NCBI RefSeq assembly: GCF_000178115.2 | Contig: NC_014828.1 | Coordinates: 2,865,501-2,929,500 of the forward strand | Direction: 5' to 3' | From: Ethanoligenens harbinense YUAN-3 | GTDB lineage: Bacteria > Bacillota > Clostridia > Oscillospirales > Ethanoligenentaceae | DNA length: 64,000 bases | In this document: piece after piece, positions 30,004 through 38,272 of the stretch | How the letters are laid out: every line of letters starts with the position of its first letter | How positions within the stretch are numbered: position 1 is the first letter of the stretch | The notes under the pieces: model-generated | The model's input: the letters and a program-made list of their open reading frames with translations, nothing else | What the model was told of the DNA's origin: nothing | Databases searched by the model: none | Program-made: the position numbers and the translations under genes

Positions 30004-31026
30004 ATGAAACTGTTCGAACCGTTCAACATCCGGGAGCTCACGCTGAAAAACCGCATCGTGATGCCGCCGATGTGTATGTATCAGGCAGGCGGCGACGGGT
30101 TGGCCACCCCGTTCCATGTGCTGCACTACGGTACGCGCGCGCAGGGCGGCGCGGGGCTGGTCATCGTGGAATCCACCGGCGTGCTGCCCGAAGGGCGCAT
30201 CAGCGACCACGACCTCGGCCTGTGGAACGACACGCAGGCAGATGCGCTGCGCGAAGTGGCCGACGCCGTCCACCAAAACGGGGCAAAGATCGCGGTGCAG
30301 CTCGGCCACGCGGGCCGCAAAAGCACCTGCGCCGTACCCGAAATCGTCGCCCCCAGCGCCCTTGCATTCAATGAGAAAAGCCGCACCCCGGCGGAGCTGA
30401 CCGTCGAACAGATTCACGGCGTGGCTGACGCGTTCGCGGCGGCGACCAAGCGCGCCGCAGACGCGGGGTTTGATGCCGTGGAGGTCCACGCGGCGCACGG
30501 CTATCTGCTGCACGAATTTCTCTCCCCACTGACCAACCGGCGCGAGGACGCATACGGCGGCACCGACGAAAACCGTGTGCGCCTGCTGCGCGAAGTGCTG
30601 GCGGCCGTGCGGGAAGTCTGGGGCGGCCGCCCGCTGTGGATGCGAGTTTCCGCCTTCGACTACGCGGACGGCGGCATTGACGGGAATCTCATGGTTATCT
30701 ATGTGAACGCGGTGCGCGACCTCGTCGATCTGGTGCATGTGAGCACCGGTGGGCTGCTGCCCGTGCCGGTGCGGGATTATCCGGGGTATCAGGTGCCGTT
30801 CGCGGAGCGGATCCGAGCCGCGAGCGGGCTGCCCACTATCGCGGTGGGAAAGATCACCACGGCGGACATGGCCGAGGAAATTTTGCAGAACGGCCGCGCC
30901 GATCTGGTGGCAATCGGGCGGGAGCTTCTTCGCAACCCGTACTGGCCCGTTTACACCGCGCAGACGCACGGCGTGGAGGGCTATGTGCCCGAGCCTTATG
31001 CGCGCGCGTTTCCCCGGCATACATAA
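30004..31026 (+). CDS. NADH:flavin oxidoreductase, Old Yellow Enzyme family (YqjM-like)
   Basis: 340 residues. MPPMCMYQAGGDG contains the YqjM-type Cys, VQLGHAGRK binds FMN, and VEVHAAHGYLLHEFLSPLTNRR has the paired His that bind substrate. AVGKIT and DLVAIGRELLRNPYWP hold the phosphate-binding C-terminus. It likely reduces activated C=C bonds of enones; the physiological substrate is unknown. The second of two adjacent ATGs gives the best spacing to TGAGGTG. It follows ldh by 33 bp and is probably co-transcribed. Confidence 0.92.
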   Translation: MKLFEPFNIRELTLKNRIVMPPMCMYQAGGDGLATPFHVLHYGTRAQGGAGLVIVESTGVLPEGRISDHDLGLWNDTQADALREVADAVHQNGAKIAVQLGHAGRKSTCAVPEIVAPSALAFNEKSRTPAELTVEQIHGVADAFAAATKRAADAGFDAVEVHAAHGYLLHEFLSPLTNRREDAYGGTDENRVRLLREVLAAVREVWGGRPLWMRVSAFDYADGGIDGNLMVIYVNAVRDLVDLVHVSTGGLLPVPVRDYPGYQVPFAERIRAASGLPTIAVGKITTADMAEEILQNGRADLVAIGRELLRNPYWPVYTAQTHGVEGYVPEPYARAFPRHT

Positions 31027-31066
31027 TACGGCTACCGGCAAGCAAAGCGGTCGCGGGCTCTTAAAT

Positions 31067-31108
31067 TTGACAAAACAACTTCCATTTTTATGCGATATCG
31101 CTTATAAT
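31067..31108 (+). promoter_or_regulatory. fba promoter region with palindrome
   Basis: TTGACA (31067-31072) and TATAAT (31103-31108) are 30 bp apart, too far to be partners, so -35 for TATAAT is weak. The perfect palindrome GCGATATCGC (31092-31101) lies directly before the -10 box. Activator or repressor control is plausible. Confidence 0.5.
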
Positions 31109-31171
31109 AAAGATTGTCAAGGCTGTGACAATCAGCCCTTTCGTTCTGAAACAATTATTGGAGGTAATGTT

Positions 31172-32038
31172 ATGTCTTTGGTTTCCGCAGCAGAAATGAC
31201 CAAAAAAGCACTTGCCGGCAAATATGCCGTCGGCCAGTTCAACATCAACAATCTGGAGTGGACAAAGTCGATCCTTCTCACCGCGCAGGAACTGAAATCG
31301 CCGGTTATCCTCGGCGTTTCGGAAGGCGCCGGCAAATATATGACCGGTTATAAAACGGTCACCGCCATGGTCAAAGCCATGATCGAAGAACTGGGCATCA
31401 CCGTGCCGGTGGCTCTGCACCTCGACCACGGCTCCTATGAAGGCGCTTACAAAGCCATCGAAGCCGGCTTCTCCTCCATCATGTTCGACGGCTCCCACTA
31501 TCCCATCGAAGAGAACGTCGCCAAAACCAAAGAGCTCGTTGAGAAGACCCACAGCATGGGCCTCTCGCTGGAAGCCGAAGTCGGCGCCATCGGCGGCGAG
31601 GAAGACGGCGTGATCGGCGGCGGCGAAGTGGCCGACCCGGCCGAGTGCAAACGCATCGCCGACCTGGGCGTGGACATTCTGGCCGCCGGCATCGGCAATA
31701 TCCACGGCGTGTATCCGGCCAACTGGCAGGGCCTGCGCTTCGACGTGCTCGCCAAGATCAAAGAGATCGTCGGCGACAAGCCCCTCGTGCTGCACGGCGG
31801 CACCGGCATCCCCGAAGACCAGATCAAAAAGGCCATTTCGCTGGGCGTTTCCAAGATCAACGTGAACACCGAGTGCCAGCTGTCTTTTGCAGCCGCCACC
31901 CGTAAATACATCGAAGAAGGCAAAGACAAGCAGGGCAAAGGCTTCGATCCCCGCAAGCTGCTCGCCCCGGGCGCGGAAGCCATCAAAGAGACCGTGCGCG
32001 AGAAGATCGCCCTCTTCGGTTCCGCCAACAAAGCCTAA
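31172..32038 (+). CDS. fba: Fructose-1,6-bisphosphate aldolase, class II
   Basis: 288 residues from an ATG preceded by GGAGGTAATGTT. Zinc and catalytic motifs: ALHLDHGSYEGAYKAIEAGF, LEAEVGAIGGEEDG, GNIHGVYP and LVLHGGTGIPEDQIKKAISLG. It cleaves fructose-1,6-bisphosphate in glycolysis. The open frame extends upstream into the flavoenzyme gene region but without similarity. A mini-hairpin element starts two bases after the stop. Confidence 0.96.
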   Translation: MSLVSAAEMTKKALAGKYAVGQFNINNLEWTKSILLTAQELKSPVILGVSEGAGKYMTGYKTVTAMVKAMIEELGITVPVALHLDHGSYEGAYKAIEAGFSSIMFDGSHYPIEENVAKTKELVEKTHSMGLSLEAEVGAIGGEEDGVIGGGEVADPAECKRIADLGVDILAAGIGNIHGVYPANWQGLRFDVLAKIKEIVGDKPLVLHGGTGIPEDQIKKAISLGVSKINVNTECQLSFAAATRKYIEEGKDKQGKGFDPRKLLAPGAEAIKETVREKIALFGSANKA

Positions 32039-32039
32039 G

Positions 32040-32070
32040 GTGGGCACAACCCACATCTCGGTTCAAACAA
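32040..32070 (+). repeat. Mini-hairpin/GTTCAAA element copy after fba
   Basis: GTGGGCACAACCCAC begins one base after the TAA stop, then ATCTCG, then GTTCAAACAAG. GTTTGAAC follows, giving a second small palindrome. Confidence 0.85.
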
Positions 32071-32105
32071 GTTTGAACTGAAACCTTGGGTGCATGGCCT
32101 GAACG

Positions 32106-32120
32106 GTGGGCACAGCCCGC
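32106..32120 (+). repeat. Mini-hairpin element copy, partial
   Basis: GTGGGCACAGCCCGC followed by GTTTCG and GCTCATTA; the GTTCAAA half has diverged. Confidence 0.65.
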
Positions 32121-32150
32121 GTTTCGGCTCATTAGCCTACACGATTCACG

Positions 32151-32200
32151 CACAGCCTGAAAAAGGGAACCTGCACCGCAGTCCCTTTTTCAGGCTGTGT
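32151..32200. terminator. Large hairpin between fba and the converging gene
   Basis: An 18-bp perfect stem starting CACAGCCTGAAAAAGGGA with a 13-nt loop; internal A5/T5 runs. Likely a bidirectional terminator. Confidence 0.75.
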
Positions 32201-32299
32201 GTTTCTTATGTCTTGAAAATCTGCCGGAACAGAACGCCGGGCTGTTTACCCGACAAGGCTGTGCGGCCTGCCCAAACAGAAACTGAGCCGCGCCCGGCT

Positions 32300-33391
32300 T
32301 TATTCCGGGTTGTGCCGGGCGGACAGAATCTCTGCGGCCATGTGCTCGGCCAGCGCGTCCAGCACATGGGGCTTGATCGCCGCGCTGTAAAGTTCCTCCA
32401 CCATGCGGCGGTTTTCACGTGCCTCCGCAAGCAGCAGCGACGCCTGCTTGATGAGTTCGCGCGCAGCCTTGCGGTTGAACGACGCCCGCACGCGGCCCTT
32501 GGCCAGAACCGTATTGTCCAGAAAACGGCGGATATGGATATGGCGGTAGCCTTCCACCGGATGGAACCGACAGGATGTGAAAAACGCCGTGGAAACCCCC
32601 GGCAAAAGCAGATGCTCCGGTCGGTCCTGCGAAAACAGCGGACACGGACAGGAAACCACATTCTGCCCGGCCTTGAGGGCGGCGTCCCGCAGGCGGCCCA
32701 GAAACAGACTGCCGACCCCGTATTCATCCTCGAGAATATACACATTGGAAAACGGCTCCGCCGTCTGCGCGCAGAAACTTCGGATTCCGTCCGCAGTGAC
32801 TGCCGTGAGCAACCGCACGCTCTCCTTCCCCTGCCGGCGGCCCTGTGGAAACAGGCGATGCGCCAGCCGGGCCGCGCTGGCATCCATTTTCTGCAGGTCC
32901 ACGCATTCCAGCGCAAGGCGGGTGTTGTCGGTGAGAAGGTCGCCCGCCGCCGTCAGAAACCGGCTCGCCCGGTCTTCAGCCGCCAGCCGCCTGGCGTGGA
33001 AAATCAGCACGCGCGCACGGTATGGCGCCAGTTTTTCGGTATCCAGTGCATCGTCCAGCCCGACCACCCGCTCCCCAATGCCCGGGCAGGCGGGCAGATA
33101 GCCGCCAAAACGCAGGCCATCCAGCACGCAGGCGCGCAGGCCGGGCGCGCGCAGGCCGTCCAGGCAGTCGTCGCCCGGCGTGCTGACAGCCGTCTCAATC
33201 GGCTCGCCTGCCGCTTCCAGCGCCTCACCGATCTGCCGGAGCAAGACGGTCTTCATGCCGGATGTCCCGCCTGCAAGAATGTACGCAGTCCAGCCGTCCT
33301 GTATGTCGTAAAACCCTTCCGCCTGCGACCCGTTCTCGCCCGGCAGGCCCGGACGCCGGAAAAATGAAGATACCCCGCCGCTTTTCTGCAC
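32300..33391 (-). CDS. PRK06851-like ATPase relative with altered Walker A
   Basis: 363 residues from a GTG with GGGAGGGGATTTCT upstream. AEGFYDIQDGWTAYILAGG and the following SSxxDxLDGL/..VLDG pattern resemble the two-domain PRK06851 P-loop family, where the motif is GGPGTGKST. Here it reads GGTSGMKT (residues 41-48), so the invariant Gly before Lys is Met. A second half (VYILEDEYGVGSLFLGRL) looks like the family's repeated, degenerate half. ATP binding may be reduced or lost. Role unknown. Confidence 0.6.
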   Translation of the reverse strand: MQKSGGVSSFFRRPGLPGENGSQAEGFYDIQDGWTAYILAGGTSGMKTVLLRQIGEALEAAGEPIETAVSTPGDDCLDGLRAPGLRACVLDGLRFGGYLPACPGIGERVVGLDDALDTEKLAPYRARVLIFHARRLAAEDRASRFLTAAGDLLTDNTRLALECVDLQKMDASAARLAHRLFPQGRRQGKESVRLLTAVTADGIRSFCAQTAEPFSNVYILEDEYGVGSLFLGRLRDAALKAGQNVVSCPCPLFSQDRPEHLLLPGVSTAFFTSCRFHPVEGYRHIHIRRFLDNTVLAKGRVRASFNRKAARELIKQASLLLAEARENRRMVEELYSAAIKPHVLDALAEHMAAEILSARHNPE

Positions 33392-33453
33392 AGAAATCCC
33401 CTCCCGTTTTTTGGATGACAACACGCTATCCTATGCCGGAAGGGGATTTTGCG

Positions 33454-33945
33454 TTACGCGCGCTTTTTGCGCCGTTTAATTTGGATGGTGGGGTTGTGCG
33501 CTTGCAATGTTTTCAAAAATCCGTCTTTATCGCGCACTGCGATGAAGACATCATCTTTTGTAAAGTCGCGGCGGTATTCGATACCCAGCCGGTCGAACGA
33601 CAGCGCCCCTCTGTTCTTGCAGCCGGGTGATTCCTGCACGGATAAAATCGCTTCATATTGTATATGTATGGAAGACAAGCCCAGGTGAATATAGATTGCG
33701 TCGCTTTCCAATATGACGTAGCTATTGAAAACGGCGGGCAACAACCATACGAGAACCAACCCCGTCGTCCCAATACTGATAAGCAAAGGCGCGGGGCTGT
33801 GCTGGGTGATACCGACATACGCCGTCTGCATCATCCCCACAAAAAGACCGCCAGCAACAAATAGACCCACCAGTCCACTTTTGCGCGAAAACGGAGGCCC
33901 TTGTTCTGTTCCATCCGTCAAGCCCTCTTCGCCGTCGCGTGTCAT
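33454..33945 (-). CDS. bPH_4 (YyaB-like) domain membrane protein
   Basis: 163 residues. Two helices (about 26-45 and 50-72) are followed by a bacterial PH-like domain: YVILESDAIYIHLG, GALSFDRLGIEYRRD and DKDGFLKTLQAHNPTI, the pattern of PF06713-type proteins. The ATG overlaps the stop of the glycosylase gene (ATGA), so it is translationally coupled. Function unknown. Confidence 0.78.
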   Translation of the reverse strand: MTRDGEEGLTDGTEQGPPFSRKSGLVGLFVAGGLFVGMMQTAYVGITQHSPAPLLISIGTTGLVLVWLLPAVFNSYVILESDAIYIHLGLSSIHIQYEAILSVQESPGCKNRGALSFDRLGIEYRRDFTKDDVFIAVRDKDGFLKTLQAHNPTIQIKRRKKRA

Positions 33946-34520
33946 TCGTCGATAGGCGTATGCGTGCAGATTTCCTTGATTTTATCCCGCAGCGCGAGGA
34001 AATCCTTGAACGCCTCGGGTTTTTGGTTGGGGTTGCGCAGCAGCGCCGCCGGGTGCAGCGTGGCCATCATGAGTACATGGCCGCGCTGGAACCACTGGCC
34101 GTGCTCTCTGGTGATCTTCAGGTCGGGCTTCATCAGCTTCATCCCCGCGATACGCCCCACGCAGATGATGATCTTCGGCGCCAGCAGCTTCGTCTGCGCA
34201 CGCAGCCACGGCAAGCAGGCATCTTGCTCCTCCGGCAGGGGATCGCGGTTCTGCGGCGGGCGGCATTTGACGATGTTGGCAATGTAGATCTTGCTGCGGT
34301 CGAGCCCCACCGCCACCAGCATCTTATCCAGCAGCTGCCCCGCGCGCCCCACAAACGGCTCGCCTTTCAGGTCTTCCTGCTGCCCCGGCCCCTCGCCGAT
34401 AAACAGCACCTCCGCCTCACGGCTGCCTGTGCCGAACACCACCTGTGTGCGTTTTTCCGCCAGCCCGCAGGCCGTGCAGGCCTTACAGGCGGCCTCCAGT
34501 TCGTCCCAACTTTCCGGCAT
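33942..34520 (-). CDS. Uracil-DNA glycosylase, Fe-S family 4/5
   Basis: 192 residues. Motif [12 protein letters not shown] and motif [14 protein letters not shown] are typical of family 4 glycosylases. Cysteines CKACTAC near the N-terminus and two more downstream bind a 4Fe-4S cluster. It removes uracil arising from cytosine deamination. GGAGGGGATCGAAT precedes the ATG. Confidence 0.94.
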   Translation of the reverse strand: MPESWDELEAACKACTACGLAEKRTQVVFGTGSREAEVLFIGEGPGQQEDLKGEPFVGRAGQLLDKMLVAVGLDRSKIYIANIVKCRPPQNRDPLPEEQDACLPWLRAQTKLLAPKIIICVGRIAGMKLMKPDLKITREHGQWFQRGHVLMMATLHPAALLRNPNQKPEAFKDFLALRDKIKEICTHTPIDE

Positions 34521-34563
34521 ATTCGATCCCCTCCGTCACGCCTTCGGCGATAATCTCCACACA

Positions 34564-34572
34564 ATTATACCA
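34564..34572 (-). promoter_or_regulatory. Extended -10 promoter of the glycosylase gene
   Basis: TGGTATAAT on the minus strand; no good -35 box. Confidence 0.5.
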
Positions 34573-34599
34573 TAATGCCGTCCTGCTTTCCCGCATTTG

Positions 34600-34628
34600 T
34601 TGATTTCTGCGGTGGATTGGTTTATACT
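34600..34628 (+). promoter_or_regulatory. pta promoter
   Basis: TTGATT, a 17-bp spacer and TATACT, 52 bp before the GTG start. Confidence 0.65.
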
Positions 34629-34680
34629 TTACTGTGGCTTTGGAAATCCAACATTACTTTACATAGCGGAGGGAACCAAC

Positions 34681-35655
34681 GTGTTTGAGAACATGATCGA
34701 ACTGCTGAAATCCGGCCCGAAACGCAAGCTCGTCTTCACCGAGGGCGCCGAGCCCCGCATCCTGGAAGCCGCCAGCCGTCTCTACCGTGACAATCTGCTC
34801 ACGCCCGTGCTGTTGGGCAACCCCGATGAGATCAAGGCCGCGGCGGCCGCGCACGGCCAGCCCATCGACGGCTGCGAGATCGTCGATCCGCTCGCCTATC
34901 CCGACATCGAGGCCATGGTGATCAAGATGGTCGAAGTACGCAAAGGCAAAATGACGGCGGACGAATGCCGCGCGGCCTTGAAAAAATCCAACTACTTCGG
35001 CACCATGCTGGTGAAAATGGGCGGCGCGGACGGCCTGCTCGGCGGCGCCACCTACTCCACCGCCGATACCGTGCGCCCCGCGCTCCAGATCATCAAGTGC
35101 AAACCCGGCAGCAAAATCGTTTCCAGCAGCTTCATCATGCGGCGCGCCACCGACCGCGGCGAAGAGCTCTATGTGATGGCTGACTGCGCCATCAACCTCG
35201 ACCCCAATGAAGATGAACTGGTTGAGATCGTGCTCGAAACCGCCCGCACCGCCAAGCTGTTCGGCATCGATCCGAAAGTGGCGCTGCTCTCCTACAGCAC
35301 GCTCGGTTCCGGCAAGGGCGAAACGGTGGACAAGGTCCGCAAAGCGGCCGACCGCCTCAAGGCCATGCAGCTTGATTTCCCGGTGGACGGCGAGCTCCAG
35401 TTCGACGCGGCGTTCTCCCCGGTCGTTGCCAAGACCAAGGCCCCCGGTTCCCCGGTGGCCGGCCAGGCGAATACCTTCATCTTCCCGAATATCAACGCCG
35501 GCAACATCGGCTACAAAATCGCCCAGCGTCTGGGCCGTTTTGAAGCGTTCGGCCCCATTCTTCAGGGCTTGAACGCACCTATCAACGACCTTTCCCGCGG
35601 CTGCAACGCCGACGAGGTCTACAAGATGGCCATCATCACCACCGCGCTGAAATAA
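34681..35655 (+). CDS. pta: Phosphate acetyltransferase
   Basis: 324 residues from a GTG preceded by GGAGGGAACC. LVFTEGAEPRILEAA, GLLGGATYSTADTVRPALQIIK, FIMRRATDR and VALLSYSTLGSGKGE with NAGNIGYKIAQRLG are the PTA_PTB signatures. It converts acetyl-CoA and phosphate to acetyl-phosphate. No ackA gene is adjacent. pduL follows 64 bp downstream. Confidence 0.95.
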   Translation: MFENMIELLKSGPKRKLVFTEGAEPRILEAASRLYRDNLLTPVLLGNPDEIKAAAAAHGQPIDGCEIVDPLAYPDIEAMVIKMVEVRKGKMTADECRAALKKSNYFGTMLVKMGGADGLLGGATYSTADTVRPALQIIKCKPGSKIVSSSFIMRRATDRGEELYVMADCAINLDPNEDELVEIVLETARTAKLFGIDPKVALLSYSTLGSGKGETVDKVRKAADRLKAMQLDFPVDGELQFDAAFSPVVAKTKAPGSPVAGQANTFIFPNINAGNIGYKIAQRLGRFEAFGPILQGLNAPINDLSRGCNADEVYKMAIITTALK

Positions 35656-35719
35656 GATTACGATAAGCCACACGGCGGCACCGCGGCGAAACCGCGGCGG
35701 CAGAACAAGGTGAACAACC

Positions 35720-36295
35720 ATGGCAAACAAAACGGTCACAATCGAAACATCCGCCCGACATGTGCATCTCTCGGCCGCCGACCTTGCCCGCCTGTTCGGA
35801 GAGGACTATGCTCTCACCCCCAGGCGCGCACTGAATCAGCCGGGGCAGTTTCTTGCCGAGGAGCGCCTGCATGTGGAAGGCCCGAAAGGCGCGCTCGACG
35901 GCGTGGCCATCCTCGGCCCGGTGCGCCCGGCCACGCAAGTGGAGCTCTCGCTTGGCGACGCGCGTGCATTGGGCATCACGGTACCGGTGCGCGCGTCGGG
36001 CGACGTGCAGGGCAGCGCGGGCGTCAAACTGGTGGGCCCCAAGGGCGCGCTTGTCCTCAAAGAGGGCGCCATCGCCGCCAGACGCCACATCCACCTCTCA
36101 CCGGACGATGCCGCGCGCTACGCCCTGCACGATGGCCAGGTCGTTTCGGTGCGGGTGGGCGGCCCGCGCGCGCTGGTGTTCGACGAGGTGGTGGTACGCG
36201 TCAGTTCCGCTTACAACACCGTGATGCACGTGGATGTGGACGAGGCCAACGCCGCCGGGCTCACCGGCCCGACCGAGGCGGAGATTTTGGACTGA
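35720..36295 (+). CDS. pduL: PduL-type phosphate acyltransferase
   Basis: 191 residues, with AAGGTGAACAACC before the ATG. SARHVHLS (about 11-18) and RRHIHLSPDDA (about 121-131) are the two HxH metal motifs of the PduL fold, unrelated to Pta. It catalyses acyl-CoA/acyl-phosphate exchange for propionyl or acetyl groups. There is no N-terminal encapsulation peptide and no microcompartment shell gene in the window, so it is likely cytosolic. Confidence 0.94.
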   Translation: MANKTVTIETSARHVHLSAADLARLFGEDYALTPRRALNQPGQFLAEERLHVEGPKGALDGVAILGPVRPATQVELSLGDARALGITVPVRASGDVQGSAGVKLVGPKGALVLKEGAIAARRHIHLSPDDAARYALHDGQVVSVRVGGPRALVFDEVVVRVSSAYNTVMHVDVDEANAAGLTGPTEAEILD

Positions 36296-36336
36296 ACGCC
36301 CTGCCGCCCACGGCGGCAAAAAATGATATGCAGCGC

Positions 36337-36374
36337 AATGCCGGCAGCAACTGGGTTGCTGCCGGCATTATTTT
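36337..36374 (+). terminator. Terminator after pduL
   Basis: A 15-bp perfect stem (AATGCCGGCAGCAAC), 3-nt loop, then ATTTTG. Confidence 0.88.
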
Positions 36375-36385
36375 GCCGCGCCGTG

Positions 36386-37336
36386 CTACGCCTGCGCATC
36401 GCTCCCGCTGTCGTTGAAAACCGTTTCGATCACCCGCGTGCAGACGGACGGCGAATACTGCCAGCGGTCGATATGACCGGAAGAAATGAAATAATCGGGC
36501 GGTTCCGGCTTATACGCGGCGTCAAATGCGTCCACGATGATAAGTTTGACCTTCATCTTTTCAGGGATCAGGTTCTTGATGAACACGCTTGCGCTCTGCC
36601 CGGCATGCACGTCCTCGCGCGGCTCGGCCAGCCCCGCGAGATTGGGCGAAAGCTCCACAAACACGCCGTAATTTTCCTGCGACCGCACGATGCCCGCCAC
36701 CGTTTCACCCGGTGAAAAACGCGCGGCGTTCTCCTCCCAGGTGCCCAACAGTTCTTTGTGCGACAGGCAAACACGCCGGTTCTCCTCAAAGGATTTCACC
36801 ACGGCCTTGATGTCCTGCCCCACATGGAACCGGTCGCGCGGATGGGAGATGCGCGAGATGGAGATGAGGTCGATCGGAATGAGCGACGGAATGCCACACC
36901 CGATGTCCACAAACGCGCCGAACGGTTCCAGATGCGTCACCCGCACGTCGATGACGTCCCCAGGGGTGAGGCGGCTTATGTAATCCGCTTGGGCCTGCTG
37001 CTGTGCCGCCCGGCGGGAAAGCACCGCCTGCTGCCTGCCGTCCGGCTGGCGTTTGATGTCGAGTATTTTGAAGCACACCGCCTTGTTCACCCGCGAGATC
37101 ACGGCGATGTCCCGGGTGGTGCCTTCTTCAAGCCCGAGCGCGCCTTCCTGCCTGGGAATGATGCCTTTCATGCAGTCCAGATCGACGATGAGGTTGTGCT
37201 CGCTGTCGCAGACAAGGGCGCGCGCCTCCAGTATACGGTCTTCTTCTTTCGCCCGCAGCAGGCCGCCCGGTGTGCGCAGCGCCTCACGGTTTTCCGCGGT
37301 ATCCAGAAGCCATCCTTCAGGCTTGATCTCAGCCAT
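36386..37336 (-). CDS. S1 RNA-binding domain protein (RpsA-like)
   Basis: 316 residues. There are two clear S1 domains: GDVIDVRVTHLEPFGAFVDI with RVCLSHKELLG (about 126-195), and ETVAGIVRSQENYGVFVELS with LAGLAEPRED (about 205-265). A degenerate N-terminal one precedes them. It is a shortened relative of ribosomal protein S1, common in clostridia, likely binding mRNA on the ribosome. The ATG at 37336 has GAGGAGGTAC upstream. Confidence 0.88.
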   Translation of the reverse strand: MAEIKPEGWLLDTAENREALRTPGGLLRAKEEDRILEARALVCDSEHNLIVDLDCMKGIIPRQEGALGLEEGTTRDIAVISRVNKAVCFKILDIKRQPDGRQQAVLSRRAAQQQAQADYISRLTPGDVIDVRVTHLEPFGAFVDIGCGIPSLIPIDLISISRISHPRDRFHVGQDIKAVVKSFEENRRVCLSHKELLGTWEENAARFSPGETVAGIVRSQENYGVFVELSPNLAGLAEPREDVHAGQSASVFIKNLIPEKMKVKLIIVDAFDAAYKPEPPDYFISSGHIDRWQYSPSVCTRVIETVFNDSGSDAQA

Positions 37337-37423
37337 GCCATGTACCTCCTCTTTTTCCAGTCCTTTCCCATCTATATGCCGCATCTCCCGAATATATTTA
37401 CCGATCGGCAACAAAATAAAGAA

Positions 37424-37451
37424 TGCGCAGGCGGCGCGTACCGTCTGCGCA
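37424..37451 (-). terminator. Terminator-like hairpin upstream of the S1 gene, downstream of the 121-residue gene
   Basis: Minus strand TGCGCAGaCGG pairing with CCGcCTGCGCA, then TTCTTTATTTTG. It ends the transcript of the gene at 37476-37841. Confidence 0.75.
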
Positions 37452-37475
37452 AAAAGGACCGGCCGGGCGGTAGGC

Positions 37476-37841
37476 TCATCCCCAGGGTGCGTCCGTCCGC
37501 ACGCCGGCGCCGCCTGCCCGGCGCATGACGGCGGCCGCCCGCCCGGCCGCCGCCTTATCCGGCACCTGCACACGCAGCGCCACCCGCCCGCTGGAGATCG
37601 TGCTGTCCGGGCGGTGTTCCGTCGGGTTCCATCCACCCCATGCGTTGGCAAACGAAAGCGGATACGGCGTATAAAGCGCATCGGCGGACCCCACCGCGGG
37701 GCTGTCCGCCGGCCCTTCTCCGCGCACGAATGATCTTGTGGGCGCAAACTGTTTCACCCGCGCTCCCGGAACCGTCTGCGCGATCTGCCCGGCGGCCCGT
37801 TCCGCCGCATCTTTTCCATCAAAGATTGCATAAACAAACAT
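37476..37841 (-). CDS. Conserved-looking hypothetical protein, 121 residues
   Basis: MFVYAIFDGKDAAERAAGQI begins a beta-alpha unit and ALRVQVPDKAAAGRAAAVMRRAGG ends a second, suggesting a small ferredoxin-like or YflT-like alpha/beta domain split by a loop rich in Pro, Ser and Tyr. No family confidently recognised. CGGAGAGATG precedes the ATG, and a terminator follows. It is transcribed divergently from the DUF951-prfA operon. Confidence 0.65.
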   Translation of the reverse strand: MFVYAIFDGKDAAERAAGQIAQTVPGARVKQFAPTRSFVRGEGPADSPAVGSADALYTPYPLSFANAWGGWNPTEHRPDSTISSGRVALRVQVPDKAAAGRAAAVMRRAGGAGVRTDAPWG

Positions 37842-37942
37842 ACGCGCATCTCTCCGTTTCCCGCCGCGCAGGCGTTTCTTCCATCCAAATCTTTCTTTTC
37901 AAAGGTAGTATGGACAGGCATGCGCCATCCATACGCAAAAAT

Positions 37943-37972
37943 TTGCCCGGTCCGGCCAAACCATGCTATAAT
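37943..37972 (+). promoter_or_regulatory. Promoter of the DUF951-prfA operon
   Basis: TTGCCC, an 18-bp spacer and TATAAT with a TGC extension before the -10 box. Confidence 0.65.
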
Positions 37973-38038
37973 AAGGAAAAGCCGCAGCCTGTATTCTTTT
38001 ACCGCAGCGGCGGTTTTTCACAAACGGGGGGCAAAACC

Positions 38039-38224
38039 GTGGATGTCCGGATTGGAGATACCGTCATTCTGAAAAAGCCGCACCCCTGCGGCGGCAACCG
38101 TTTTCTGGTGCTGCGCACGGGTGTGGATTTCAAACTGCGCTGCCTGCAATGCGGGCATGAGATCATGGCACCGCGCGTAAAAATAGAGAAAAGCATCCGC
38201 GCAGTGGAACACGCCGAGCCTTGA
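38039..38224 (+). CDS. DUF951 family protein
   Basis: 61 residues from a GTG preceded by ACGGGGGGC. VDVRIGDTVILKKPHPCGGNR, LRTGVDFKLRCLQCGH and the R.K.EK ending match DUF951, a tiny nucleic-acid-binding-like fold with a CxxC pair plus CGG. It is conserved in Firmicutes, commonly near the ribosome-associated GTPase ychF; here it heads the prfA operon. Exact role unknown. Confidence 0.88.
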   Translation: MDVRIGDTVILKKPHPCGGNRFLVLRTGVDFKLRCLQCGHEIMAPRVKIEKSIRAVEHAEP

Positions 38225-38272
38225 GGGCCGCCGTTTCCTCCGCCGCGCGTTATTTTGGTGGAATCAAGAACG

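Noticed and set aside
34681-36295. Bacterial microcompartment locus suggested by pduL
   Set aside because: No shell proteins, no encapsulation peptide on PduL and no diol or choline enzymes in the window.
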